A stretch of 64,000 bases of DNA from Luteibacter jiangsuensis. Lineage in GTDB: Bacteria > Pseudomonadota > Gammaproteobacteria > Xanthomonadales > Rhodanobacteraceae. Positions within the stretch are counted from its first letter, which is position 1; each line of letters opens with the position of its first letter. The translations under genes were made by a program, and so were the position numbers. Shown here piece after piece: positions 35,948-44,830 of this stretch. The notes under the pieces were generated by a model that made no database searches, was not told the DNA's origin, and worked only from the letters and a program-made list of their open reading frames with translations. Where the stretch lies: contig NZ_JAUSSK010000002.1 in the NCBI RefSeq assembly GCF_030812295.1, positions 248,001-312,000 on the forward strand, read 5' to 3'.

Positions 35948-37371
35948 ACGCACGGCCGCTCGCGCTGGCGGTTTTCGTCCTTGGCCTTGGTGGCTGCGTA
36001 GCCGGGCCCGACTACCGGCGCCCGGAGACATCCGCGCCAGCCCACTGGCGTGATGCTCCCGCGCAGGCGGAGGCATTGCCTGATGCGTGGTGGAACCTCT
36101 TCGGCGACGACGAGCTTGGCCAGCATATCGAAGCGACGCTCAACGCGAACCAGGACCTGGCCGTGGCGCTAGCCCGTTACGACCAGAGCCGCGCCCTGCT
36201 GGGCGTGGCTCGCGCGGACGAATTCCCCGATGTCGCATTCGATCCCGCCTTCGCACGTGCACGTACCTCGGGCAATGTGTCCAACCGGCTGCCCGAACTG
36301 GAAACCACGCTCTGGCGGGTGCCGGTCGACGTCGCGTACGAAGTGGATCTATGGGGCCGTGTGCGGCGCGGCGTGGAAGCCGCGGGCGCGGATGTGGAAA
36401 GCGGCGCGGATGCGGTCGCGGCGCTACGCTTGAGCCTCGCGGCCACTTCCGCATCGACCTACCTGTCCCTGCGCAGCACGGACCGCGACATCGACGTACT
36501 CGCACGCACCGTAACCCTGCGCGAGGATGCCCTGCGTCTCGCGGAACGCCGTGCACATGCCGGCGTGGTCGGTGACCTCGACGTGCTCCGTGCACGCGCC
36601 GACCTGGCCCAGACCCGTGCCGATCTCGCCGACGCCCGGCGCCGGCGGGACAACCTCGAACACGCACTGGCCGTGCTCGAGGCACGTAACGCGCCGGACT
36701 TCTCGGTCGCACCCCGGCCCTGGGCCCCGAACATACCCGAGGTACCGGCCGGGCTGCCTTCATCATTGCTCGAACGTCGGCCTGACGTCGCCGGCAACGA
36801 ACGGTCGCTTGCGGCCGCGAGCGCGCGGATAGGTGTGGCGCGGGCCGCCTTCTTTCCGCAGGTAAGACTCACCGCCTCGGGCGGCGTCGCCAGCAATGGC
36901 CTGGGTGACCTCACCGCCGCCGACAGCCGCGCATGGTCGATCGGACCGGGCGTGCATCTGCCGATCTTCGAAGGCGGCCGCAACCGCTCTCGCTTGCAGG
37001 CCGCGGAAGCGGCCTATCGCGGCGCGTTCGCGAACTGGCGGCAAAGCGGGATCGTGGCCTTCCGCGAGGTGCAGGATGCGCTCGGCGATACGCACTGGTT
37101 GCGCGAACGTGGCACCGCGCTCGATGCCACGGTGGATGCCGCCACCGCCGCGGCGAAGGTATCCCGTTCGCGCTACGACCGTGGCCTTGCCGGCTACTTC
37201 GAGGTGGTGGATTCCGAGCGCCAGGCGCTGGCCAGCCAGCGCGCCGCCATCCAGAACGACCAGCAGCGCCTCCTCGCCGCCGTGTCGCTGATCAAGGCGT
37301 TGGGCGGTGGCTGGCAGGAAGGCGACAGCGTGCCGAGGCAACCCGTGGCGACCGCGGCAGGCTCGCCGTGA
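35944..37371 (+). CDS. OprM/NodT-family outer-membrane efflux lipoprotein
   Basis: A 475-residue TolC-like channel. The lipobox 'VLGLGGC' puts the acylated Cys at residue 18, followed by 'AGPDYRRPE', the standard start of RND/EmrAB-type outer-membrane factors. Two outer-membrane-efflux repeats are visible ('LALVALARYDQSRALLGVAR'-like first half; 'ERRPDVAGNERSLAAASARI' and 'RNRSRLQAAEAAYRGAF' second half). It forms the trimeric outer-membrane exit duct. Coupled by 4-nt overlaps to the adaptor upstream and the EmrB pump downstream. Confidence 0.93.
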   Translation: MNARPLALAVFVLGLGGCVAGPDYRRPETSAPAHWRDAPAQAEALPDAWWNLFGDDELGQHIEATLNANQDLAVALARYDQSRALLGVARADEFPDVAFDPAFARARTSGNVSNRLPELETTLWRVPVDVAYEVDLWGRVRRGVEAAGADVESGADAVAALRLSLAATSASTYLSLRSTDRDIDVLARTVTLREDALRLAERRAHAGVVGDLDVLRARADLAQTRADLADARRRRDNLEHALAVLEARNAPDFSVAPRPWAPNIPEVPAGLPSSLLERRPDVAGNERSLAAASARIGVARAAFFPQVRLTASGGVASNGLGDLTAADSRAWSIGPGVHLPIFEGGRNRSRLQAAEAAYRGAFANWRQSGIVAFREVQDALGDTHWLRERGTALDATVDAATAAAKVSRSRYDRGLAGYFEVVDSERQALASQRAAIQNDQQRLLAAVSLIKALGGGWQEGDSVPRQPVATAAGSP

Positions 37372-38963
37372 ACGCGGTCGCCGGTACCGCCACCGCGGTT
37401 CCCGCACCTCCCGCGAACCTGCCCTGGCTGGGCATCGTGGCCGTGCTCGTCGGCGCGGTGGCGACGACGCTCACCTCACGCCTCACGTCCATTGGCCTGG
37501 CCGATCTTCGCGGTGCGATCGGTGCGGGTTTCGACGAGGGGGCATGGATTCCCACGGCGTTCTCGGCGTCGCAGATGATGATCGGACCGTTGGCGATCTT
37601 CCTCGGCCGCGCGTTCACGCCACGGCGTGTCCTGCTGGTGGGGTGCGTGGTCTACGGCGTGGCCGAGTTCCTGATCCCCTACTCGCCCGACCTGCGCACC
37701 ATGATCGTGCTGCAGATCTTCGCCGGCCTCGGCTCGGGTACCTTCATCCCCCTTACCGCATCGTTCATCCTGCTGAACCTGCCTCGCAATCTTTGGCCCT
37801 GGGGTCTGGCCGCCTACGCGATGAACATCATCCTCGGCCTCAATGTCGCCTCTTCGCTCGAAGGCTGGTACGTCGAGCACGTGACCTGGGACTGGATCTT
37901 CTGGCAGAACACGGTGGTGGCCTTTCCCTTGTTCGCACTGTACTGGTTCGGCCTGCGCCGGCTTCCGATCGATCGCGACTATCTCCGCGGCGGCGATTTC
38001 CGCGGCATGCTCATCGGCGCTTCCGGCTTCACCCTCATCTTCATCGGACTCGACCAGGGCGACCGGCTGGACTGGTTCTCTTCGCCGCTGGTCGTCACGC
38101 TGCTTGCGCTGGGCGTCATCCTCCTGGGCCTCTTCCTGCTCCACGAGTCGACCCTCGACACGCCGAGCGTGGACTTTGGCTTGCTGGTCCGCCGCAACGT
38201 GTTCCTGCTCATCGTGCTGGTGCTGGCCACGCGTTTCCTGGTGACCTCGAGCAATACGCTGGTCGCCAACTACCTCATCCAGGTACGCGGCCTGCGGCCC
38301 CTGGAGGTGGGCAGCGCACTGCTCTGGGTCGCACTGCCACAGTTGATCATCGCACCCACGGTGGCCTGGCTGCTCAATCGCATCGATGCGCGCTTCGCCA
38401 TCGGCACCGGTTTTGCCATCGCCACCACGGGATTCCTGCTGGCAACCGGCATCACGTCGCAATGGGCGGAGGGAAACTTCAGCGTGGCGCTGCTCCTGCA
38501 GGCGGTGGGCGAAACACTGGAACTCACCGCGGTGATCTATTTCTTCGGCCACCATGTGGGACCGGCCGACGGCATCACCTTCGGCGCGATCATCCAGACG
38601 GCGCGGTTGTTCGGCGGCGAACTCGGCACCTCCGTGCTGATCATGTTCACGCGCAAGGCCGAACAATGGCACTCGAACCTCATCGGCCAGCACATCATCG
38701 CCGGCGACCCGGTCACCACCGAGCGCATCGCCGCGTACGCGCGCGCGGTGGGTGCGGCGAGCCAGGGGGCGGGAGAGGCGGAGGCCCGTGGCGCCGCCCT
38801 GCTCTCCACCGCGGTGCGTGCTCAGGCCTATACGCTGTCCATCCTCGACGGTTTCCTCCTCGCTTCCTGCGTGGGCGTGCTGGGCGTGGCCCTGGTGTTG
38901 TTCCTTCGCGAGTCTCCCGTACTTGCCACGCCGCCCGCGGTACCGCCCCTGCCACCGCCCTGA
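37368..38963 (+). CDS. EmrB/QacA-type (DHA2) MFS multidrug pump
   Basis: A 531-residue MFS exporter with about 14 helices. It resembles DHA2 pumps but with an atypical first helix ('IGAGFDEGAWIPTAFSASQM' instead of the usual 'TIVNVALP'), then 'FAGLGSGTFIPLTASFILLN' and 'LFGGELGTSVLIMFTRKAEQ'. It starts at GTG 37368, overlapping the stop of the channel gene (GTGA). With the adaptor and channel it forms a tripartite EmrAB-type efflux system across both membranes, driven by the proton gradient. Substrate unknown; fusaric-acid or aromatic-compound pumps are related. Confidence 0.9.
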   Translation: MNAVAGTATAVPAPPANLPWLGIVAVLVGAVATTLTSRLTSIGLADLRGAIGAGFDEGAWIPTAFSASQMMIGPLAIFLGRAFTPRRVLLVGCVVYGVAEFLIPYSPDLRTMIVLQIFAGLGSGTFIPLTASFILLNLPRNLWPWGLAAYAMNIILGLNVASSLEGWYVEHVTWDWIFWQNTVVAFPLFALYWFGLRRLPIDRDYLRGGDFRGMLIGASGFTLIFIGLDQGDRLDWFSSPLVVTLLALGVILLGLFLLHESTLDTPSVDFGLLVRRNVFLLIVLVLATRFLVTSSNTLVANYLIQVRGLRPLEVGSALLWVALPQLIIAPTVAWLLNRIDARFAIGTGFAIATTGFLLATGITSQWAEGNFSVALLLQAVGETLELTAVIYFFGHHVGPADGITFGAIIQTARLFGGELGTSVLIMFTRKAEQWHSNLIGQHIIAGDPVTTERIAAYARAVGAASQGAGEAEARGAALLSTAVRAQAYTLSILDGFLLASCVGVLGVALVLFLRESPVLATPPAVPPLPPP

Positions 38964-38987
38964 GCCGGCACGCGGGGGAGCGACACC

Positions 38988-39434
38988 ATGTCGCATCGCC
39001 TTCACCACGGGCCATGCGATGATCCCTGGACCCACGTCCAGGGTTTGCAGCACAGGGGCGCTCCGGTGCGTCGAGGTCGGATAAGAAGCGGCTGGTTGGC
39101 ATGGATGGCGCTTGTCGCCGTCTGGCTCACCGCGCTTGCCCCGACGGTATCGCGGACGGCGGAAGCCTTCGTCTTCCCCGATCTTGGCGCGTGGTGCGAA
39201 AGCAGCCCCGGCAACCATCACGACAGCGGCCACGAAACCCGCGATACCGATGCGGCCTGCGGCTACTGCACTTTGTTCGCCCAGCAACCCGCACTCGCCG
39301 GGTCGTTCTTCATCGGCCATGTACGCGTACCGGCCGCTCCCACTCCGCCGATGCCCCCGGTGGTTCACGCCGGACCGGCACCGCTCACTGCCCATGCATC
39401 GCCACGGGGTCCACCGTCCACCGCGCACGCCTGA
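38988..39434 (+). CDS. DUF2946 small membrane protein
   Basis: A 148-residue protein of the DUF2946 type. A hydrophobic segment lies near residues 36-53 ('WLAWMALVAVWLTALAPTVS'), then a His-rich loop ('NHHDSGHETRD') and the family motif 'ACGYCTLFAQQPAL'. Members are often encoded beside TonB-dependent receptors and copper genes, and a role in copper handling has been suggested. GGGGGAG lies 7 nt ahead of the ATG. It precedes a TonB receptor by 46 nt on the same strand and is likely co-transcribed with it. Confidence 0.75.
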   Translation: MSHRLHHGPCDDPWTHVQGLQHRGAPVRRGRIRSGWLAWMALVAVWLTALAPTVSRTAEAFVFPDLGAWCESSPGNHHDSGHETRDTDAACGYCTLFAQQPALAGSFFIGHVRVPAAPTPPMPPVVHAGPAPLTAHASPRGPPSTAHA

Positions 39435-39480
39435 TCGTTCCCGATCCCGACGTACGCCCACGACCACGGACCCTGCTCCC

Positions 39481-41778
39481 ATGCCTCTGCTTCCCGACCA
39501 TGGACGCGCGCTCGCGCGTGCCATCGCCTGCGCCATTGGCGCTTCCTCCCTTGCCGCCCATGCCACGGGTGGCGACGACGACCCGCAACGTGCCACGACG
39601 CTGCGCGAAGTACGTGTCTCCGCCGCGAGCCATGCCAGCGATATCGATCCCGACATGCCTTCGGCCGTCGAAACCGTCAGCGCCGCGCAGCTCGACCGGC
39701 TCAATATCGTCAATAGCGAAGACGCGCTGAAGTACCTGCCCTCGTTCGGTATCCGCAAACGCTTCATCGGCGACGAGAACGCGACCTTTTCCGTCCGCGG
39801 AACCAGCAACCAGCAAAGCGCGCGTGGCCTGGTCTACCTCGACGGGCTGCTGCTTTCCAACCTGTTGGGCAACAACTGGGCGAACCCACCTCGCTGGTCC
39901 ATGGCGTTCCCGGAAAACCTCGCGCGCGTCGAGGTGATCTACGGCGCGTATTCGGCGCTATATCCGGGGAACGCCATCGGCGCGACCGTGCTCATGACCA
40001 CGCGCATGCCCGAAAAACTGGAGATCTCCGGCCACGTGCAGGCCTTCACCCAGCATGTCGACAGCTATGGCGTGGACCGCGACTACGGCGGCAGCCGGCA
40101 GAGCGTCACGATCGGCGACCGCTCCGGACGCTTCGCCTTCCTCATCGGCGTGGCGCACCTGCAATCGAACGGGCAGCCGCTGGTCTATGCGACGCAGAAT
40201 CGATCCACCCGGCGTGGCACGTCGAACCCCGTCACGGGTGCCGTCGCCGACACCGGCGCCAACGGCTTGCCACGCGAGGTGCTGGGCATCAACAGCGAAG
40301 GGCAGGAAGCCACCCGCCAGGACGAAGCGCACATCCGGTTGACCTACGATTTCACGCCCGACCTCACCGGTGCGTTCACCGCGGGCTACTGGAAGCAAGA
40401 CCTGTCGCATCGCACGGAAACATTCCTGCGTGACGGCGAAGGCAAGCCGGTGTGGGCGGGCCCGGTCACGATCGATGGCCGTCAGTACACGATCCCCACG
40501 AATTTTTTCGCACCCAGCACACGACAGAGCCGGAACACCCTCTACGGCATGTCGCTAGGCACGCACCGAACGAGCGGATGGAACATCGAGTCCGACGCGT
40601 CGATGTTCGACATGGGCCGCAATCGCGACCGCGTGGCTGCCGGCGTGACCGAAAACGGGGCCGGCCTGCTGACCGCGGGCGACGGCAGCCGCTGGCGCAC
40701 GTTCGACCTGCGCGCAAGTCATACGCCCGATACCCTCTCGCCGAACACACATACCGTGAGCTTCGGCTATCACTTCGACGGTTACCGGCTCGACAATGCC
40801 AGTTACACGCTCGCCGGGTGGCGCAATGGAGCCCGTGGCCCACGTACCGCCGCCAATGGTGGCAGCACGCAGACCCAGGCGGCATACCTGCAGGACGCAT
40901 GGCAACTCGATGAACGCTGGCGCCTGACGGTCGGCGCACGGTATGAGCAATGGCGGGCCTTCGGCGGTTCACGCGCGACAGGCACCACCTCGATCGGCTA
41001 TCCGGAGCGTGATGAATCGCATACCTCACCGAAGGCCTCGCTGGCCTGGAGCGCGACCGACTCGATGGTGGTGCGACTCTCCGGCGCACGCGCGTACCGC
41101 TTTCCCACGGTCAACGAATTGTTCCAGGGCACCTTCAACGGCATTTCGCTGGTCAACAACGACCCTCACCTGAGGCCGGAGAACGACCTGTCGCGTGAAC
41201 TGTCGGTCGAGTGGTACCGGGCGAACAGCCTCACCCGTTTCACCCTCTACCGCAGCGACACCCGGGACACATTGTTCAGCCAGACCGACACCACCGTGTT
41301 TCCCAACGTCACCAGCGTGCAGAACGTGGATCGGGTGCGCACGCGCGGCGCGGAAGCCAGCTACGACGGCCAGGATGTCTTCTGGCACGGGTTCGACCTG
41401 ACCGCCAATGCGGCGTATACGCAGGCGACGACCCTGCGGAACACGCGCAATCCCGCGTCGGAAGGAAAGCAGTTCTACCGCATACCGCGCTGGAGAGCGA
41501 ACGTGGTCGCCACGTGGCGTGCCACGGAACGACTGTCGCTGGTCCTGGCCGGACGCTATTCGGGACGCCAGTACAACACGCTCGACCACAGCGACGTGAA
41601 CCCGGATACCTTCGGCGGGGCCAGCGACTTCCTCGTCTTCGATGCGAAGGTGGACTGGAAGGTAAGTCCTCGTGTCTCGCTCGGCATCGGTATCGACAAT
41701 CTCACCGATCGACGTTACTACGTGTACTACCCCTACCCGTCACGAACCTGCCTGATGGAAGCGACCTTCCACCTCTGA
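39481..41778 (+). CDS. TonB-dependent outer-membrane receptor
   Basis: A 765-residue receptor. A signal peptide of about 29 residues (ending AAHATG) leads to the TonB-box region 'TTLREVRVSAAS', a plug domain ('AVETVSAAQLDRLNIVNSED', 'FSVRGTSNQQSARGLVYLDG', 'LARVEVIYGAYSALYPGNAI') and a 22-strand barrel ending 'LMEATFHL'. The 'YPYPSRTCLMEATFHL' end is typical of copper/siderophore receptors of the OprC or IroN-like branch. Given the upstream DUF2946 gene, copper uptake is plausible but unproven. It is convergent with lanKC; a perfect 20-bp inverted repeat covers both stop codons. Confidence 0.88.
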   Translation: MPLLPDHGRALARAIACAIGASSLAAHATGGDDDPQRATTLREVRVSAASHASDIDPDMPSAVETVSAAQLDRLNIVNSEDALKYLPSFGIRKRFIGDENATFSVRGTSNQQSARGLVYLDGLLLSNLLGNNWANPPRWSMAFPENLARVEVIYGAYSALYPGNAIGATVLMTTRMPEKLEISGHVQAFTQHVDSYGVDRDYGGSRQSVTIGDRSGRFAFLIGVAHLQSNGQPLVYATQNRSTRRGTSNPVTGAVADTGANGLPREVLGINSEGQEATRQDEAHIRLTYDFTPDLTGAFTAGYWKQDLSHRTETFLRDGEGKPVWAGPVTIDGRQYTIPTNFFAPSTRQSRNTLYGMSLGTHRTSGWNIESDASMFDMGRNRDRVAAGVTENGAGLLTAGDGSRWRTFDLRASHTPDTLSPNTHTVSFGYHFDGYRLDNASYTLAGWRNGARGPRTAANGGSTQTQAAYLQDAWQLDERWRLTVGARYEQWRAFGGSRATGTTSIGYPERDESHTSPKASLAWSATDSMVVRLSGARAYRFPTVNELFQGTFNGISLVNNDPHLRPENDLSRELSVEWYRANSLTRFTLYRSDTRDTLFSQTDTTVFPNVTSVQNVDRVRTRGAEASYDGQDVFWHGFDLTANAAYTQATTLRNTRNPASEGKQFYRIPRWRANVVATWRATERLSLVLAGRYSGRQYNTLDHSDVNPDTFGGASDFLVFDAKVDWKVSPRVSLGIGIDNLTDRRYYVYYPYPSRTCLMEATFHL

Positions 41779-41820
41779 CCGATGCGCGGCGGCGTTAGGG
41801 CGCCGCCGCGCATCGGTCAG
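41775..41820. terminator. Perfect 20-bp inverted repeat between TonB receptor and lanKC
   Basis: CTGACCGATGCGCGGCGGCG and its exact complement flank the loop TTAGGG (41795-41800). The outer bases contain the TGA stops of both convergent genes. The very stable stem probably acts as a bidirectional terminator or transcript end, although no T-tract follows. Confidence 0.7.
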
Positions 41821-44501
41821 GCCGCCGCCTGCACCGCGCGATCCCACGCGGCTGCAGGCATGTGCTCGTCGAGCATGAAGGACGCCGGACCACCACGCCA
41901 GAGACGGTCGAAGAACGCTCCCACGCCGGCGTTCCCCGTTGCCAGGTCGCAACTGAGGCGAAGCAGCTCCGCACCGGGTACGGCGAGGCCACCGGGGCGG
42001 CGCACCAGGAACGGCTCGATGCCTCGCGCGATGCCATGTGCCGCTTCCTTGTAGATCGATGCACGCTCGGGAAGCAGGACCGCAAGATCCAGCAGCGTTT
42101 CGCCGATACCGGCCAGGCCGTCATAGGTGCCCGGCGACACGGCATACCTCCGCAGCAGGTCGCCTTCCGCATCGAGCACGATCTCGCGGTAGCGAATGTC
42201 ACCCGTGCATGCGAAAAAGCGTGCGACGACGGCGAGAATGCCGGCCGTACCGTTACGCAGGTAGGGAAACAGCGTCGTTCCCCCCACGTCCCTGGGCCAG
42301 CTCGCGGCACCATCGGGATTGATACCGCGCTGGGCGAGGTCGAAGGCGAGTCCATCGCGCGCGCCGCGAAGAAAACGTTCGTCACCGGTGGCCACATGCA
42401 AGTGGAGCAGGAACAGCGCGATGCCGGCGGCACCGTGCGCAAGACCTACGGGTCGTACCTGTCCGCGTGGCCAGTGCAGCATGCCATTGTCGATACGCGC
42501 GTCACGCAGGAGCATCTCGCCGGCGACACACGCGTCGGCGAGAAAGCCCGCCTCGGCTGTCTCGTGCCATGCCTTGATCCGTGCAAAGCCCCATCCGGCC
42601 ATTCCATCGTACAGACCATGGCGCTCACGAATGCCGTCGCCAGCCGACCGCGCCCGCAGCAGCGACGCGGCCTCGGCATGCGCACGCGCATCGAACAACA
42701 CCCAGGCAATACCCGCATCGCCGTACATGAGGCTGTCACCCCGGTGGTCCGGCCGCTGGCAGCCCTCCAGCATGTAGGCGAGCAGCCCCGCGGGCGGCGT
42801 CCTGCCGCCGCGTAGATAGGCGTGGAGCACGCCCGCGGCGCCATGAGCCACCCCCCAGGGATGCGTCTCGAATACCTCGGGTCCGGCAGGCACATAGCGG
42901 TCCGCACGCGCGCCGCGCGCCCGCTCGTCGATATAGTCGAACAATGCATCGGCAGCGTCCGTAGCTGCTTCCGTGGACGACGCGAGGTAGGGCACGGGCG
43001 CGGTGTCATGCGGCAAGTCGGCGAGGGACGCACGCAGCGATGCCATGGCTGCGACAGGTGGCGGCGGCCGGTGGGTGTCGACGGCGAGCAACTGCTCGAG
43101 GACCCGGACGAAAGCCTCCGGATAACCCATGTCCGCCGACATGCGGTGTGCGAAGCGAAGCGCGGTGCCCCGGTCCAGCGGAAGCATGGCATTCATGGGC
43201 ATGACCGCCGCGGCGAGGTTCGCACCGAAGGCATAGACGTCTTCCGCACGGGCGTCGACGGGCATCTCGCGCCTGGACAGGGGCGATGCGAATCCAGGCG
43301 TACGTACGTCCACCGGATGATCCAGGCCTTCCTCGACCGCCGATTCCAGGTCGATCAGGCGAGTGCCTCCGTCGGCGGTGACGATGCAGTTGTGAAACGA
43401 CAAGTCGCCCATCGAAATTCCTGCCGCATGCAGGCACTCGAGGTTCCGCGCGATGCTGGTGAACACCCCCACCACCTCGTCCAGAAAGCCAGCGACGTCG
43501 GCGCGGGTCGCCCGCGTCTTCAACCAGGGATACCTGCGTGCCAGCCAGCTGCGCAGCGTATCGCCCTCGACGTATTCTTCGACCAGGTAGCTATGTTCCC
43601 AGTCTTGGAAATACGCAACGGGTGCCGGTGCGATGCGCAGGGATGCCAGCCGACGCAACAACCGGTATTCCTTGCGCAACATCACCGTCGCGGTGTCGCC
43701 ACCCCCGATGAAGGGACGCGCTTCCTTCACGATCACCGGACGGCCTTCATCGAGATCGTCGGCCAGGTAGATGCCACCGGCGGCGGAAAACGACAGCGAT
43801 CGCCTGATGCGGTAGCGGCCTCCACCCAGGAGCGGTGCGCCGCCCGGCCCGGCCACCTCGTCGCGCGGAAACGGGTCGCGCAACCAGTCCGGAAGGTGGA
43901 AGTGCGGCTTGCGCTCGTCCGGTTCCGTCAGCCCGTCCGGCCGCCGCAGCAACCATTCAGACCGGCTGTCCGCCGCGACGCGGTACTCACCGGCGATTCC
44001 GCCATAGCGGTAGTAAAGGACACGCGAATCGCGATACCGTCGGTCGCTCAGGATATAGGGCCCGGCGTACCCCGAAAGCGCGACATGGAGATCGTCGATG
44101 ATGCCGCGAAAATCGGCGGCGTCACGCGGATAAACGGTAATGAACTTGCCTGATCCACCACGCGGCCAGCGTTTCCCATTCACCGCGGACAGTATTCGAG
44201 CATCGGCGGCGAACTTGAACGCGACGCCGGCGGCGGCCAGCGTCGCCGCCGCGATCGAAAGGACGATGCGTGCCGTCGAGACGACGGACGAGACGTGAAT
44301 CTTCCAGCCTTGCGCCGGTAACGTGAGATCCGGCGGGGCGCAATGCATCCATATGCCGGCGCGCCGCATCTGCCACTGTTCGGGCACGACCTTGCGAACC
44401 AGCTCGACGAAGTCGGCCGAATCGACGATATGCCGTCCATAGGGCTCGAAGAACTCGCGGTCGATCGCCGTGTAGTGCAGCAATTCCGTACGTCGCTCCA
44501 T
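41817..44501 (-). CDS. Class III lanthipeptide synthetase LanKC
   Basis: An 894-residue trifunctional synthetase. N-terminal lyase region (1-~215): 'WKIHVSS' (66-72) and 'RWPRGGSGKFITVYP' (111-125) are LanKC signatures. Kinase region (~225-500): K259 in 'VIVKEARP', catalytic D366 and N371 in 'GDLSFHN', D384 in 'LIDLE'. Cyclase region (~545-870): GxxG repeats such as 'GVAHGAAGVLHAYL'; where class IV enzymes have Cys-His-Gly, this one has 'YLRNGTAGI' (747-755), so zinc ligands are absent as in class III. It phosphorylates and eliminates Ser/Thr in a leader-bearing peptide and closes lanthionine or labionin rings. The precursor gene lies 40 nt upstream. Confidence 0.92.
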   Translation of the reverse strand: MERRTELLHYTAIDREFFEPYGRHIVDSADFVELVRKVVPEQWQMRRAGIWMHCAPPDLTLPAQGWKIHVSSVVSTARIVLSIAAATLAAAGVAFKFAADARILSAVNGKRWPRGGSGKFITVYPRDAADFRGIIDDLHVALSGYAGPYILSDRRYRDSRVLYYRYGGIAGEYRVAADSRSEWLLRRPDGLTEPDERKPHFHLPDWLRDPFPRDEVAGPGGAPLLGGGRYRIRRSLSFSAAGGIYLADDLDEGRPVIVKEARPFIGGGDTATVMLRKEYRLLRRLASLRIAPAPVAYFQDWEHSYLVEEYVEGDTLRSWLARRYPWLKTRATRADVAGFLDEVVGVFTSIARNLECLHAAGISMGDLSFHNCIVTADGGTRLIDLESAVEEGLDHPVDVRTPGFASPLSRREMPVDARAEDVYAFGANLAAAVMPMNAMLPLDRGTALRFAHRMSADMGYPEAFVRVLEQLLAVDTHRPPPPVAAMASLRASLADLPHDTAPVPYLASSTEAATDAADALFDYIDERARGARADRYVPAGPEVFETHPWGVAHGAAGVLHAYLRGGRTPPAGLLAYMLEGCQRPDHRGDSLMYGDAGIAWVLFDARAHAEAASLLRARSAGDGIRERHGLYDGMAGWGFARIKAWHETAEAGFLADACVAGEMLLRDARIDNGMLHWPRGQVRPVGLAHGAAGIALFLLHLHVATGDERFLRGARDGLAFDLAQRGINPDGAASWPRDVGGTTLFPYLRNGTAGILAVVARFFACTGDIRYREIVLDAEGDLLRRYAVSPGTYDGLAGIGETLLDLAVLLPERASIYKEAAHGIARGIEPFLVRRPGGLAVPGAELLRLSCDLATGNAGVGAFFDRLWRGGPASFMLDEHMPAAAWDRAVQAAA

Positions 44502-44541
44502 GCTTCGGTGCTTCCTGTGAAGGGTTGTCGTCGTGAACCGG

Positions 44542-44670
44542 TCAGTCCTCGAATCCATCCGAGTTGGCGATCGAGCAGGCACGATGGCTGCAGCTGCTGT
44601 AGTTGGTGCCCGTCACGTCCACCGAGTCCATCTCCGCCGTCAATCGCTGAAGATCCAATATCCGGTCCAT
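44542..44670 (-). CDS. Class III lanthipeptide precursor peptide (42 residues)
   Basis: A 42-residue peptide, too short for usual gene callers. The leader starts MDRILDLQRL; ILDLQ at 4-8 is the conserved recognition motif of class III leaders (labyrinthopeptin, SapB and others). The C-terminal core (about 20-42) is rich in Ser, Thr and Cys: T20, T22, S25, S26, C27, S28, C32, S33, S37. 'YSSCSHRAC' (24-32) contains Ser25-x-x-Ser28-x3-Cys32, the labionin signature. GGGAGGG lies 6 nt before the ATG. The gene is 40 nt upstream of lanKC on the same strand. The mature ring pattern and activity are unknown; antimicrobial, signalling or morphogenetic roles are all possible. Confidence 0.88.
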   Translation of the reverse strand: MDRILDLQRLTAEMDSVDVTGTNYSSCSHRACSIANSDGFED

Positions 44671-44724
44671 GCCTTCCCTCCCGTGGGCTATGAGTTCGCC
44701 TCCGCGACGCGCGGATGCAAGGCG

Positions 44725-44754
44725 AATCTAGATATCGCAGCCAGCAGCTGGCAA
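44725..44754 (-). promoter_or_regulatory. Candidate sigma-70 promoter of the lanthipeptide precursor
   Basis: On the minus strand TTGCCA (44754-44749) and TAGATT (44730-44725) are separated by 18 nt: five of six matches to the -35 consensus and four of six to the -10. The predicted start would give a ~45-nt leader before the precursor ATG. The perfect palindrome CCATGCATGG at 44767-44776 lies just upstream and could bind a regulator. Confidence 0.45.
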
Positions 44755-44830
44755 CGACGAAAATGCCCATGCATGGTGGTATCGCTCCGAGCGACGCATG
44801 TTTCTCGGGCAGTCGATCGAAAGCGGGCGC

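Noticed and set aside
36933-37367. Longer N-terminus for the EmrB-type pump
   Set aside because: This part overlaps the outer-membrane channel gene in another frame; the GTGA overlap at 37368 explains the start better.
37476-39809. 777-codon minus-strand frame opposite the EmrB and DUF2946 genes
   Set aside because: No domain, charge-biased composition, and it lies opposite well-supported plus-strand genes.
44671-44760. Possible sigma-54 promoter before the precursor gene (TTGCA near the -12 position, because an NtrC-like regulator is adjacent)
   Set aside because: The -24 GG is absent at the required 10-nt spacing, and the regulator itself lacks GAFTGA.
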